From NCBI RefSeq assembly GCF_910592395.1, contig NC_088314.1, forward strand, positions 6,944,001 through 7,008,000: DNA of 64,000 bases, read 5' to 3'. A program made the translations under genes and the position numbers. Positions 21,761 to 35,501 of this stretch are shown here, piece after piece (within the stretch, counting starts at the first letter, position 1; every line of letters starts with the position of its first letter). This DNA is from Lineus longissimus (lineage: Eukaryota > Nemertea > Pilidiophora > Heteronemertea > Lineidae). The notes under the pieces were generated by a model. That model had not been told where the DNA came from and searched no databases. It worked only from the letters and a program-made list of their open reading frames with translations.

Positions 21761-23526
21761 CTGAAACACAGAATGATTGGTCATATATATCCCTTAGGTC
21801 TAAATGACTAAATGGGTTAGAATGGCTTGAGAACCCCCAAAAAGCGTCTTTTGAAAAATGAAACTTGGCCCAGGACCCTCGTGTTTCAAACTGTCAACTC
21901 AAAAATCTGTTACAGGACTTCTGAGATGATGTCAAAGTTTTAGTTTGACTCCCGAGTAAGAAAGTCTAGCCTGCCCAAGCCCTGGGTGAGTCGACTTTTG
22001 ATTAAGCCCTGTTGATGGCCCTGCAGTGAGACGTGCACCTTTCCAAGGCCAAATGCTGATGACGTATGAGGTCACGCTGGAAAAGCTAACAGAGCCAGCG
22101 TCTGTTGCAGAATGCAGAATTTAATAGGACATCCAAGTAACATGTAGTTCTTACACCATGAGTGTTGAACGCTATTAAGATAGAGGGCGTCCTTTTAATG
22201 AGCAACATGCAATATCACCACCTGTCCAACAAAATCGAAAATCCATCAAATCGCACACGATGTTACCTTGGCGACTGATATTAGATTTTGGCTTTCAATT
22301 TCCTCTTTCTAAACACGCCACCCTGAGTTGTGTAGATAATTCTAAGGTTTCTGTGGCTCTTTTCAACCGTTGGTTCGTTCACGATTAGTTGACTGAACAT
22401 GCTGGGTGGAACATTTGATAAAATAATTTTTTTCAAAGTACATGTATCACTAAGCGAAGTTAATAACCCTCTGGATAAAGAAAATTTGGTTCTGCGCACA
22501 AATGAAATCAAACAAATTTAGCAATCTATCCTTGCTCCAATATCTCCTGGCTAGAAAAGTCATCTTTCTTGTTCAAATAATTGGCTCATCTTTAAAAGAA
22601 GCAGCCAGATCACAAACAAAAATCGATGTTTTCCTTTAAAAAGAGGGACTAAAAAGGCTGGAGCTAGGGGTCCAACTGGCATGACTGGTGGTCTCAAGTA
22701 TGCTTTATATGGCCACCTGACACCTGCCTATAACCACCCTTTAATACTCATACGCTCCATACTTACCCTGAAGGGTTAAATGCAATCATAACACCCTTCA
22801 AGATATATACAGAAGGGTTAAAAGAGTTCCCAGGCAAGGAAACCGAAAACCCGCAGGGAGCCATGATGCAGATCAAAAGGATGATAATGAAGAATATTTC
22901 TCGAACAGAATTCCCCGGAGCGCCTTGGCTCAACTTCAATTGCCTTTTAATCATGATATATTGCAAAAATATGTAGAATATACATTATGTATCTGGTGTA
23001 TGTTGTAATTTGCAGTATCATACACCAAGTTCAGACAAAAGTATTGATCATTCCAGCTTTAGAATCAGAGTTGTTCATCAGTGAAGTGAACTAGTGCGTG
23101 GAGATAATCGTTGTCAAGTTAAACTAGTCCGCTGGGTAATCACAACATGGTGATTATTGTAATTTTGTCAAGTGCTAGTTTTTAAGTGAGGAAAAAGGCT
23201 ACAGTTCATGGCAACCGACATTGCACCCTTGTATTTTGTCGAGGGGATCAGTAATTTAACCAAATATCAAGGTTTCTATATACATTTCTATTTTGATGTG
23301 ACCACAGCCATATATTATATACATTCACCTGAGTTCTGGTCACACTTTCTAGCATTGGTACCACATAGAACGAATTTCGGTTTTACGCCTAACTCGAAGT
23401 ATGTGGAAATTGACTGCAGAGTGACTTGCCAATGGACACTGGTGTCACCTGATATTGCCGAGCATGAAATCCCCGACGTTCAGACCAACCAACAGAGAAA
23501 AGTGCCAAAAGCATCATCTTACTTAC
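21761..23526 (-). other. synapsin intron 1
   Basis: It is bounded by donor GTAAGT at 23521-23526 and the exon 2 acceptor. AT-rich, with no nested gene or strong repeat seen. Open frames within it (for example 22281-22511 and 23208-23558) lack homology and splice context. Confidence 0.75.
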
Positions 23527-23777
23527 CAGTCAGTATGCGGGTCATCTATAACCAATAACGCTTTACACCTATCCTTATTGTATCCCGTCCGCGTCTGAGC
23601 GGCCGCAGAAAACAAAGCACGTGTTAGTCCAGCAGGGGTACTCTTACTCGGGGAACTCGGCGCACTCGGAGACGGGCCTCGTTTGGTCGCAAACGACAAG
23701 ATACCCGTGTCCTTTTCCTCATCCTTCAGGTCACCCTGAAGGTCACTCGAACTAAACCTCCTCCTCAAGAAATTCAT
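23527..23777 (-). CDS. Syn: synapsin exon 1 with start codon
   Basis: Synapsin is a peripheral protein of synaptic vesicles in neurons that tethers vesicles and controls their availability for release. This exon starts MNFLRRRFSSSDLQ, which matches domain A of animal synapsins (MNYLRRRLSDSNF in vertebrates). The kinase site RRxS places serine 9 exactly where PKA/CaMKI phosphorylate the vertebrate protein. Residues about 32-60 are a serine/proline/alanine-rich linker. The C domain begins near NKDRCKALLVIDDPHTD. I chose the ATG at 23777 rather than the earlier in-frame one at 23840 because domain A normally begins the protein. The exon ends in phase 2 (TG|GTAAGT), splitting a tryptophan codon with exon 2. 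Sequence upstream (23778 onward) should hold the 5' UTR and promoter, but no clear TATA box is seen. Confidence 0.95.
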
Positions 23778-25222
23778 CTTCCCCTGAAAACCGGCGCTGA
23801 AACTTGAGAACGAAATTTTGGCGGATTCCGTGAACACCACCTAAGAGATAAATTGTAGTTCTGAATTCGATGTATAGATCCCTTGTATCCCCGACCCAAT
23901 TTATGATATTCCACAGTGTCTTTTTTTAATCCGATAATGTCCTTGAAATGATGTATCCTACATTTGTGATGGATCTACTTGACCTGCAAGGATAAGAAAG
24001 GGGGAAATTTCAATGGACATGATGAATTATCTTGAAGAGCAACAGGCTAAGAGCATGGAGCCTTTTCCCTGTGCAAATGCCGGTAGTCTGAGCAAATCGT
24101 ATTCCATAAACTGAAGGAGAGTCTCCATTTTCCATTAGACGTCCACAAACTTTAAACTGATATTGAACTTCAGGTTGGAAGGAAAGTCTGCTGTGGAATA
24201 TTTTCTGCCAAATAAAATATGACAAACTTATAAAATCCCCCTCTCGAGATAAGTGATTCTATTCTGGAGCATTTCTTTGTTGAGTTCCAACCAAAGGCTG
24301 CATGGAGATGCAATTCCATCAGAGATACAACCACCTCAATGAAACCCTTCAAGGGCAACTAATAAGTCTTCTCATCATATATCACATTAGGCGCAGCAGA
24401 CATTCGATTAAGAAAATTACCTTCCAGACACCACTCGATCCCCAATCTTGCCAACAGCAACGCACTCTCAAATGTGCTCAATGAAAACACCATTGGTTAA
24501 GAGTTTGACGACCACAAAGATTTTAAGGAATCCCGGAAACAAGAAATCCTTAGAAATGCAAGCTTTTTGTTCATATCTAACCTATGTAACTTTATTTGTA
24601 CAAAGTTATACGGCTTGATAAAGTTATTTTGTAATTGTAATTGTATTTGGTCTGTAGCTCTTCGTTTTTATTCTATATATAATGTCCCGAGAATATTTCA
24701 TTTTTAATTTTTGCCTCACAATATGTGAGCCTAGAGATGAATTATTTGAATCGCATTAATAGATTAATTCATACACTGACATTTCATCTGTCCTTGTGGG
24801 AGACCATGATTGAACTAGCACAATGGCAGTAACACTTTGATTTCAATGTTTACATTATCGAAGTCGCCAAGGTGATTTACTGTACGGGAAGGGATGTCAT
24901 TTATAGTTTACCATTTATAACACTCAGGGGGCGGGATTGGTTGACAACTGGGATTAATCGTCCCGAAGCAATATCACACACCATTAATTACACGAAGTTT
25001 GGTAAGCCGTTTGGTTTGCTATTCACGTGTGGTTGCCATAGACACTAGACAAGTTTCCAGCCTCCACATTCTAAGATTCAAGCTTTTCAATCCTACCTCA
25101 TATACAAAACTCTGCGTAGAACCATGCAGTAAAATCCAATGACCTGAGTTGCTGTTACAATTACTTGACACACCTGTACAAGTGCTGAATGATATAAAAA
25201 AGCTTTCCAGGACATTCTGCAG
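23778..25222. other. upstream of synapsin, no other gene seen
   Basis: Likely 5' UTR and promoter or a non-coding first exon of synapsin on the minus strand, then intergenic DNA. No recognisable protein, RNA or mobile element. Promoter elements could not be assigned with confidence. Confidence 0.5.
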
Positions 25223-25450
25223 AATTGTGACCCGCTCTACCAAAACTAGGCACTTGTCGCATCTGAACTTGACAGGTTGATACGGACTTGTTGTTCATTT
25301 CCCTATTGTAGACCTTTTGTGAAATGTGACCAAATCAGTTTGTAATAGATTCACAAAAGGTCTACAATAGGGAAATGAACAACAAGTTCGTATCAACCTG
25401 TCAAGTTCAGATGCGACAAGCGCCTAGTTTTGGTAGAGCGAGTCACAATT
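25223..25450. mobile_element. palindromic MITE with 101-bp arms
   Basis: 25223-25323 and 25350-25450 are reverse complements with only three mismatches (about 97% identity), separated by a 26-bp spacer. The ends read AATTGTGAC...GTCACAATT. AATT may be a palindromic 4-bp target duplication rather than part of the arms. No coding capacity. The near-perfect symmetry means it is young or maintained by conversion, and it can fold into a long hairpin if transcribed. Confidence 0.93.
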
Positions 25451-28400
25451 GTTGACAGAGGTTTCCTCACATAAATAACCAAACACCAACTAGCAGATGT
25501 TGATGTCAGATGTCAAAAAAAGAAAGTTATATCACGTTTTGGCAAAATATCGTGCTGCACCACATGGATTATAATTATCACATAATGGAAATCAATTGAG
25601 GTGTTGTTATTGGAAGAGAGCTTCTACAGAAGCAATACTGATCCGCTATCTCCATGGCAATAGCAGTCATCCATTTAAAATTGGGCAGACAGAGTTGGAG
25701 CCTTGGGGAGATTTTTCAATTCCCGCTCGAGCGTCTGTCAATGTAATCTAGTTTATAACAATTTACAGGACGTTCCCGTCAATGTTAGACATATATTTCA
25801 ATAAAAGACGGATCGTTAATGAGAGTCGACGTACATGTACGTACTAATAGAAGGCATACAGAGTATGATATGGGAATGGTTTTATTTCGGACTCTGTCAG
25901 GATTAGAGATAGACATACTTATTATTTTACCAGGTTTCCGGTGTAAGCAGCAGACTGCATTTTGCCTATACTGTAGATTTGGAACCGAGACTTTTTTATC
26001 ATGATAGCAGGCCATCACCCTCCTCTGAAAACTATATGAGAAGAAATGAAATGATATCTATTTGACCGCATCTTGGTGACATTTTGCATTTTTTTGAAAT
26101 ACCATGCCTTTTTCTTGGCAGTTGAATATGGGGACTTGGATGACCCTTATACCCGATCAGCTTACAGAGCCTGCAGACACGATGTACCATTTCTGCCCCA
26201 GCCACATTTGGGAGCCACTTTTATAATGCCACAACAGCCAAAGGACACAAATTGCTGTGGCGTTACTAACCGCCAACCACAATTCATAGCCACAAACTAA
26301 TGGTGCAAAATAACCTCATCGTTTTATCAGCCACTATATCCTGGATACCATCTTAACATCATTGGCTACTCCTGCAATTAATAAGATGTAAGGCTCTACC
26401 TCGATATGCAATTAGTTGTAAAAAGCCGTATTTATTAAGCATGATAAGCAATTAGTTGTAAAAATCCTTAAGATGGAAGCAATCTTATTCAAATTTTTGA
26501 AGTAACCAAGTAGGCGGCCATTTTCCAAATACGGCAGCTGAAGGAAAGACTACTTCTCCATATAATGGCACTCAAGCAGGTGACTGAGATAAGTATATGT
26601 TATCCTAATGGAGAATGGCACTGAGATTATTCTCATGTACGTGTTGGAGAAAGAAATGCGAGAAAGCCAATACTGGCTACTTTGTCATGCAATGCTATAG
26701 AGGATAGCTGCAGATGGCTGTTTTCTTCTAATATGAAAATGTGTAGGAGTGGAGAGAAACGTGCTGCAAGAGGATATGAGGGGCTCTGCGGTACAAACTG
26801 AGAAGACTTTGAAGGGCAGGCCTTTCAATAACTTCATTTGTGACACACCCTGCTTCTCTTATCATGTTCCTGCCAAACATCAATCTTTCACACCAAAAAT
26901 CATAGCCAACGTTGCCACCGATTTTTCCCACTACCAATTTCAAAGCCCAAACTAATTCCCAAATTACATTACATTTTTGGCTCATGAAAAAAGAAACCAT
27001 GCCCAATAGAGAGAAACATACTGGAAACAACATTGCCCATTAAAGAGAGACACGCTTCACTTCGAATACTCAGAAATCGTAGAGCACCACAAGGACAGTT
27101 CTAACACATACCATAGAGTCTTGCACCTCATAGACAGCGAGTTTTCCCACCATTGAATTCAAAACTCCTCCAATAACACTTTTGGCTGACGAAGAAAAAG
27201 CCACGTTGCCCTAAAGACTCAAAACATTTTCCTTGCCTCACGGAATGACATTGTTACAGGAATGGAATCACATAGCACCACTTTGGCAATTCTAAAACAT
27301 CAGATGGAGCTTATGATAAATGGGCTCGATTTCCTTGCCTTTAAACTATGGCATTTCATGGTGGCGAACATTGGGCGCCTGATGGCTCAGCAGATTTTTG
27401 AAAGGATTTTCTTAAGCCGAGCTATTTGCCGGAAATTTGTCACCATGCACGCTGATGGAATGCATTCATTCAGAGTGCTGAGAGCTGCATAGAGGATTCA
27501 AAGTTAATGGTCACTGGGCCTGCATCACAAGTTAATGTACATGAGTTCATCTTCTCACGAGGAATTTGGAATTGTCCGATTTTAATTCCTGATGGTGCAG
27601 GATGCCGAGTGTAGCATCTGGCAAGTCAATAATCATAGAGTTTGGGTGATGAGAGAACTTTGGTACCGAAGGGATTAAATAACACCTCCACGGCAGCTTT
27701 ATTGTGGTGAAAGGTCACTGTCCTCGTTGTAAAGGCCTCCCAGCAAATCTTCTAGACAAAATGCAATTGTTGTTAAGGGAGTGTGTTTCTCAGTATATGA
27801 AAAGCAACAGTGGTGACTTGCACAGAATTCCAATGTTGCCATGGGTAGATTTTCATATAAAACTGATGACTGTTACTCCTAACTTGCATTTTGCTCGGTA
27901 CTTTTGCAGCCAAAATGGCAATTATTCCTTTATCATACAATAACATTATGAAAATACATGTAGGTAAACCCATCTTGCATAGGAAAAATGTTTTGAAATG
28001 TGGATGTCAACACCATCAACAAAAAAATTTCATCAAATTTGATTATTGCTCGAACTTTAAAGTCATGTCACGACAGATTATTCTCAAGACTAAGAGATAG
28101 GCAAGGAGCCACATGGGCTCTTTGTGGAGTGGTATTCCACCAAAGCATCCCGAAATCAATTAAGCATCCCAGAAGAAAGAAAATCTCCCCTTTGGCCATA
28201 ATGGCTGAAACCTGACCGCCTAGGCTCATCTTGATTGCTATATGGATTCCCAACCGCTCTATAATGCTCCTTCTTGGCAAGTGGAGCTGCAGATTCACTC
28301 GGCATTACAATCATGGAAGTCACCCGGCCCAGATCAATTAAATTATGCCTGGAACTGGCATGCTGGAGGAAGTGCACTTGTGGGTTTGGCAGAGGAAGAT

Positions 28401-30503
28401 AGCTTCTGTATGGCAGAGTGGTTTTGGTTGAAAGCATCGTCATAAACCATTGTAGACTGCCGCTTGTTCTATATAAATCGTTGCATTTTCTGACCTTCAT
28501 AAGGAACTTCGACACGGCCGATCAAGGAATTTGATTAGTGCTGGGAAAATTTTGCCATTACGCAGGACGTTTCACTACCAGAATGATCTAGATCAAACCA
28601 CTTGGCAAACACGTCTTGTCTTTTGGTTTGCCCAATGCCTCCTATTAGATGTGATGACAGAACTTATTGATATATATACAAGTATAGTCCTCTCTTTTCT
28701 TGGCCAGAAGCAAGCAACGTAGATGTGATATCACTCTAACCTCCTTCTCTGCTGTAAGTGAGCAATATTCCCACTGTCACAGACCTATGGAGGAATCGTG
28801 CCACAGGCCGCCATAGGATCTCTTGATGACTTTTATCTGAGGTTACCTTCACTGCTTTAGCGTGTCATCGACCACTGATCTGATTTTCCACACACTCAAA
28901 TGAAATATTCATCAAAGGCATGATGTTTCAGAGGATGTGACCATTTTTCTTCACATTGGTATATATTTGATGAACATTGTCTTGCACATATTGTAACAAT
29001 CTGATAAAGAATCCTTTGTTGGAGAAGGATTTTAATTGTTTGTGGTTATACAGCAGGAAGTATTGACATTTTGATTGTTACCAGCAGTGTATGCACTTTT
29101 GAAACTTCTGACAATTTTACTGCCTTTTGTGGCTTCAGCATCAAAGACTTCAAATATGACAAAGATAAGATAAATAACATCCTACAAAGCCATTATCTGA
29201 AACCTATTATACTCATCAATCGACAACATCCCAGGCAAGCATTCCAGGGCAAGTTGATGACGTTATGGCTGCCTCCTCAGGGCTCGCCTTACAAAGCCTG
29301 GACCAGGGGATCTAGGCATTTAAAATCTAGTTAATTATATTATGGGCATCTTTTCAACACTCAGCTTACCTTAACTGAGTTAGAAATGAGGAAGAGCATC
29401 TGATAATTGAATAAATTCATCAGGTAGGTTGTCTATTACAAAATAAAGGGCATTTTCTTGATGCACAATTAGCTATGATTCACTTGCGTTGATGCCTTGG
29501 ACATGATCTCTTCATTGCAACAGCAGTGGGGTTATTTTCCACAGCTTTTCGATGCAATGGGAATAGAACATTGTCAGATATTTACAGCAATAAGACATCC
29601 AGACAAATGTTCGGGATGAGGACAAAATCTTGGTGTCATGGGAGGAGAGAGCGTTATCAGAATAAAGATGTAAATATGCATTTCGGGCCCAGTTGATGTC
29701 ACTATGGGTTCCGCTACAGGGGTAAGATTTCAAAGTCATCATGAGGCATGAAGAAGAACTTATGGTGTCAAGGGAAGAGAACATTGTCAAAAAAGGACAG
29801 CAACGTGAATTCCTCTGAATGACGGGGTTCGATATCTTGATAGCATTTCTTTTGTATCTTGTACAGGTATGAAGAAAACTGGTCCCTGTAGATCATTGAA
29901 AAGGCGAAAATAATAATAAGCATCTGCTCTACCCACCCCAATCAGCAGCTGAGGAGGGGTAAAAGATGACCAAAGATAGATCAAGGATGGTCTACCTTAA
30001 CCAGACATTTGAAGGATTTAGATCATAAATCTGGCCACACAAAATGAGGTAGCTGAATGGCAGTACCCTCACAAATATATCAGCTGAACTACAGAATGGC
30101 ATCTCCATAAAACTCTTCCTTTCTGGCAGACAATCAGTGATGCAGAGAAGCAATTAGCCAACACACACATATAATCAAGCCAAAAGCATCATACAGCAGT
30201 CACTTGAACTGAAACCAATAACCAATATAATAATATTTTCTCACTAAAGAGACACAATATTGATGTGTTCCTTTGCCAGACAACATAAAATATAGTAATT
30301 TCTGGAGGCAATTATTTGACTAACCTCACTAAGGACAAAAGCAGAATGATCAATACTTGCTAATCTCACATATCTTTTTGAGAGGCTGAACCTTTGATAT
30401 ATATAACGCAAAGCCTGGCCATAAGAGAAATTGCTCTTTTGATTATGGACCTGTCTGTATTTCCCTTTAGTCATACTTATCTGTATTTCTGAGATTGTTC
30501 ATA
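25451..30503. other. non-coding region, no gene supported
   Basis: About 5 kb with only short open frames (for example 26073-26300, 27262-27492 and 28156-28515) that I cannot link to any protein family and that lack paired splice signals. No tandem array or mobile element was recognised. It could be intergenic or intronic. Confidence 0.5.
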
Positions 30504-30780
30504 ACGAGTTGGTGTAGCGGCTCAGGTCTCTGACTGGCGGTTATGATGTCCCTGGTTTGATTCCCACTGTTGGCATGTGATTTTGGCAGCCAGTCTCTTT
30601 GCCTTACATGTACACGCCAAACTCAATCCAGGTCTTATGCGTTCTGGTCAAAAGTGCTCAGATTGTAGCCCTGATTGGGCAGCTAATCTAATAGTTCTTC
30701 TGAAAGGTTTCAGCGTAGACTGATGAAAAGAGCTTTGAGAATGTTGTACATTAAAGAAGCACGAAGTACTTACATTTATC
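30504..30780 (+). mobile_element. tRNA-derived SINE
   Basis: A pol III-type split promoter is visible: a box-A-like TGGTGTAGCGGCTCAGG (30510-30526) and a box-B-like GGTTTGATTCC (30554-30564) about 30 bp downstream, as in a tRNA gene. The cloverleaf is not intact. A non-tRNA body follows (GGCATGTGATTTTGGCAGCC and onward), ending near TTAAAGAAGCACGAAGTACTT. This head-plus-body layout is that of a tRNA-SINE. The 3' limit is approximate. Confidence 0.75.
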
Positions 30781-32569
30781 TACCAGCAATGGCAGGCTTA
30801 AAGCTTTATTGTTTTGAATAGAGAGAGCCTCCATCATCCTAATGTTCGAGAGAAGGAAGAAATTTTGGGAAGGTAACACAGCTGAAACTTTTCACCTCAA
30901 CGATATCTGGAAGCAACTTCACCAAATCATTCCATATGTTAACAGACAAGACCTCATCAAACACCAACATTTCCCAAACAAATTACAAGTGACCTACTTC
31001 CACATGTTCAATGCTGGCTACCTTACGAAGCATCTTCTTTCAAGTTAAGTCACCAACCTGACAGAATACAGCAACTATACAATGCTAACTCTTGTTCGCT
31101 AAATATCAAGCACATGCAAATGAACCCATCCAGACAACATCGACTCAAACCTGACAAATCTCTTCCATCCATTCCTCAAGATCCTTCAAGAAAGCCACCT
31201 TTTTCAACACGAGCACAACTGTCGAAAGAACTCCAAAGTGAATGTTGAACAGAAAAACGTCGGAAAACGGCTGAAGATAAGGAACAAAACACAAGACACA
31301 TACCTTGCCTAATGCTATCTGATACAGCGTACACACAATGCTACTGTGTAGATTCAACCGTCGCACTCTAGTATAGCGCTGATGAATTATTTTCATCAAC
31401 GGCGAATTGATTTCGGGCAACGAGGTAATCCTGTGGGCTCTTTCTGTTATGTGATGGGATTACGAGCAAATCTCATTTCACATTCCAAATGTATTAACCA
31501 TTGTGATCCATCGTGAAAAATATATGACATTCCAGCAATGAAGCTATCGCGATGTGATTCCCTGAAGTTGCTAGGCAGACGATGGCTGTTGGTGATGTAT
31601 CTCCTTTGCTCGGTATGCGATAAGGAGGGTGTCTGGATTAAAGAACATACATTAGGGATGCAGTTGCTAATGAGGTTTGCATCCCTAGTGATCTTCGGCA
31701 CAGACAACAACATTGAAGGTTTCTATTTGAGCGACAAAATTTTTTTATAAAGACTATAACTTGCATTGCTATCAGTTTCAGGGGCGGATCCAGCATTATG
31801 AGAAAGGGGGTGGCAGAGACTATGTCTGAGCATGAACACCTGAATAAATCGGCCAAATCTAAAAGATTTATATCAGTCCGGGAGGTCCCAAAATAGATGA
31901 ATCTGACAAGGCAGCAACAGGGATTGAAGCCGAACCATAAGGCTTGTGCAGGCCCCACACCCAGGTTGTTATGTATTTCTTCATCCTCTGAAGCATGGTC
32001 GGAAAGGCAAAGCTGGCCACTGGACTCAGTTCACAAGCAAAGAGGAGAGCACTGTTGTGGTTTGTACAGTAGGACTGCAAACAATGAAATCTGAGAATTT
32101 CGCATCATTTCATGGTCCATGCATTAAATAGGTCAACACTGCGCCTTACCGGTCATATTTATTTCAAATCCTGACGACTAAAACCGTTGGAAACTCATGT
32201 GGAGAAACACCACCAACTCATACCAAACCGGATAAAGGACTCCACTGCTCCATTCAAGTGCATCACTTCTTCCCAACATTGCCCCAAGCCGTGTCTACAC
32301 AAGACATGTCATTATGATGTTTGGCTCCAGAATTTATTGGTGATTGCTGGATCAATAAATGGTTGTTTGCATCTTCTTACTCGGGGAAATTATTTTCCTG
32401 CCTTGCCTCAACTTGTGAGGACTAGAGTACAAACAGCTGCGAGTGAAAGGATGTTGTTGGAAGAATTATTTCAGAGTATCCAAAGCATTGCATTGACAAC
32501 TAAGTTGTGAAATGACATCTATACAGTGGAGTCTTGAATATACTTAAGAAGAATGCATCGAGACGCAAC
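30781..32569. other. non-coding region
   Basis: No gene, RNA or repeat can be supported. Short overlapping frames on both strands lack homology. Confidence 0.45.
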
Positions 32570-33370
32570 AGAAAACCTGACAGCCGACAAGCTGACAAAA
32601 GGAACCAACCATATGTTTATAAGACAAGCTGACTGTTGAAACAAACCATCTGTCAGACAAGCTGACTGAAAAAACTAACCATCTGTTTGTTAGACAAGCA
32701 GACTGATGAAACCAACCTTAAATCTGTTGGACAAGATGACTGATGAAACTAAACATCAAGTTGTTGGACTAGATGACTGATGAAACCAAACATCAATCTG
32801 TTGGACAAGATGAGTGATGAAACCAACTTTCAATCTGTTGTACAAGATGACTGAAGAAACTAAACATCAAGTTGTTGGACAAGATGACTGATGAAACCAA
32901 CTTTCAATCTGTTGGACAAGATGACTGAAGAAACTAAACATCAAGTTGTTGGAAAAGATGACTGATGAAACCAACCTTTGATATGTTGGACAAGATGACT
33001 GAAGAAACTAAACATCAAGTTGTTGGACAAGATGACTGATGAAACCAACTTTCAATCTGTTGTACAAGATGACTGAAGAAACTAAACATCAAGTTGTTGG
33101 ACAAGATGACTGATGAAACCAACCTTCAATGTGTTGTACCAGATGACTGAAGAAACTAAACATCAAGTTGTTGGACAAGATGACTGATGAAACCAACCTT
33201 CAATCTGTTGGACAAGATGACTGAGGAAACCAACTATTTGTGACAATGACTGCTGAAACCAAACCTCTGTCTGTCAGAAAAGCTGACTGATGAACGAAAC
33301 AATTTTTATGTTAGACAAGTCTACAGATGAAACCAGCCATACGTTTGTTACACAATGAAACCAACCATCA
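32570..33370. repeat. 37-bp minisatellite with 74-bp higher order
   Basis: Units of about 37 bp built on TTGGACAAGATGACTGATGA and AACCAAC/AACTAAACATCAA repeat from about 32570 to 33370, diverging at both ends. In the centre (about 32797-33213) two unit types alternate (ACTGATGAAACCAACTTTCAA and ACTGAAGAAACTAAACATCAA), so the real repeat there is a 74-bp dimer. Confidence 0.93.
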
Positions 33371-35363
33371 GTCATCCGAGCTGTACTGATAAAACTCATA
33401 CCATCAGCCTGCTGATAAGATGACAGGGAGTATTTTACTCTTGCATAGCTTGTCATATCACACTGCCAGCCACCCATCAACAAGACTGGTTAGCTCTTCC
33501 ATCAGACTGGCATTTGCACTTCTAATTACCAGAAAGGTATTAGTATTCCATAGAGTTAGCCCCGGAAGCCCTCATGGACGGATTGATCATCTCGGCTGAC
33601 AGGCGCGATAGCGGTCAACATTGCTCAGGGACATGGGTATGGCCGCTAGAATATCAAAAGATTCATACTTTTAACTCTTGCTTGAATGTACCACGATAGG
33701 TTTGGCATACGGTTGGATTTTTTAAGCTTTTACAAAGGACTCTTCTACATCTTAGTACAAGATGACTATGAATTCAGTAATTTAGAGCTGAAAGGTATTT
33801 GCTCAATTTCAGTTATACTTGTTGATGATTATTGGGTTTTTCGGATATAGATTCAGATTGACCTCGTAACTCTGACTTCTGCCAGAGGTGGGCTACTTGG
33901 TGGGGTACTTTGCTTGCTTTGGCACAAGGCACTCAATTCCACGCCTCATTAGAAGGACAAAACAATTTGCAATTCAGTGTCTTGCTACAGGACACAATGA
34001 CGAAACGGCGACGAACCTTTTGAGAGTCCACAACCTCCTGATTATAAGCCCAGTACTTAAACCACTATGTCACTGATGGTCTCCCCACCTCGTTGCAAAA
34101 TCTGAAGCCGAAGATTCAAACTTGGATGACACATTTGGCAATATCCTGATTAAAATGTCACAGAATGACATTCCATAAGTCGCAACGTTAAAACGTGATA
34201 CAACATAAGTGTTTACTTTATATTAAAAGTCGACTCCAAATATTTTAATTAAAATTTCTTGATTTCATTGATGTACCAACTAGATTGCCAATATTTCTGC
34301 ATGTAACGCATGAAGGAACTGTCATTTTCAAGCGAAGCATATTTTGAAACCTCGGATTCCGGATGACTTCAAAGACCAATACCAGTTGCCCATGTTGGAG
34401 TTCATTCCTTTGGGTCCCGGAAGATTCCTGGTTTTCTAGATTCTGATTTAAAATCTATTTGGCCGATGAAGACATCTATATTTGGCCTTGACCTCCTTCA
34501 AAGGCCACTGTATCAACTACATTGCCACAAACTAATGTCTTACAGATACTCACATAGATTGAAGAGAAGATAAAATTGATGAAATGTCAGATAGAAGATT
34601 TTCGTTCGCCCAGCTCCTTGGATGATATATTAGTGGCTAATGGGTACACCCCACGGAATTCTACCAACATGCCATATATGAGTGAACTACAAGAATGAGT
34701 TAGTGGAGCATAAATCATGAAAGATTTATATTCAGTTCATCTTTACATAATTAGATATTTTCAGACTGAATTACATGTAGTTTTAAAACGTTTTGAACAA
34801 TAAAGGAGGCCTATAAGCTGAAAGGATAACTTAAGGACACTGATACGATTTCACACGTAATATTTTAATTCTGCCATTCAGGAAATCGATAGGCGGCAAT
34901 TGGCCTACTGAAATAAACATTTAAGATAAAACATGATACATTGAAGACATTACACAACAAGCGATGAAACAAGGAAAACATTTCTGATCGGAACGAAAAA
35001 CAACACCCCCAGCAGGCTTGAGATTACAGTAGTACCAATGGCATGATGATATGCCATTTGAAACATCAATTTCATAATCGATAAGTTGAAAAAACTGATT
35101 CATGTCGTTGTCGAGTGTCCTTGGGCAATTTCATTGGAATGTATATGATATTTGATCAAATTTAGATTTGGATACAATTATATTATGTTTTTCAAACCCA
35201 ATATACATGTGTAGCATTCAACAAAATGTGCATCTAAACAACCACGGAACAATCAATTTTTAAGTGAGTTTTCAAAAACTGCTCGGCTGTGGTGCACTTG
35301 CATATTGACTGACATGGCATTATCAAGGAAATTCATAGAGGAAAGACAGCTGAGGTCAAAGTT
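33371..35363. other. non-coding region
   Basis: AT-rich sequence with no supported gene or repeat. Open frames at 33888-34076 and 34921-35103 have no recognisable similarity. Confidence 0.45.
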
Positions 35364-35501
35364 GTTTCAAAACTTGCGAATCATTATATAGTCAAAGAAA
35401 GCTAGGAGCTGCTAGTCAGCACATGGCCTGGCGTTTCAAAACTTGCGAATCATTATATAGGCAAAGAAAGCTAGGAGCTGCTAGTCAGCAGATGGCCTGG
35501 C
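35364..35501. repeat. 69-bp tandem duplication
   Basis: GTTTCAAAACTTGCGAATCA begins at 35364 and again at 35433. The two 69-bp units differ at about two positions, indicating a recent local duplication. Confidence 0.93.

Noticed and set aside
26073-26300. Possible exon after TTTTTCTTGGCAG
   Set aside because: An acceptor-like sequence is present, but the protein has no similarity and no matching donor or partner exon was found.
30504-30575. Functional tRNA gene
   Set aside because: Promoter boxes are present but acceptor and anticodon stems do not pair; it is a SINE head.
32570-33370. CRISPR-like array of about 37-bp repeats
   Set aside because: Units are contiguous with no unique spacers and the genome is eukaryotic; it is a minisatellite.
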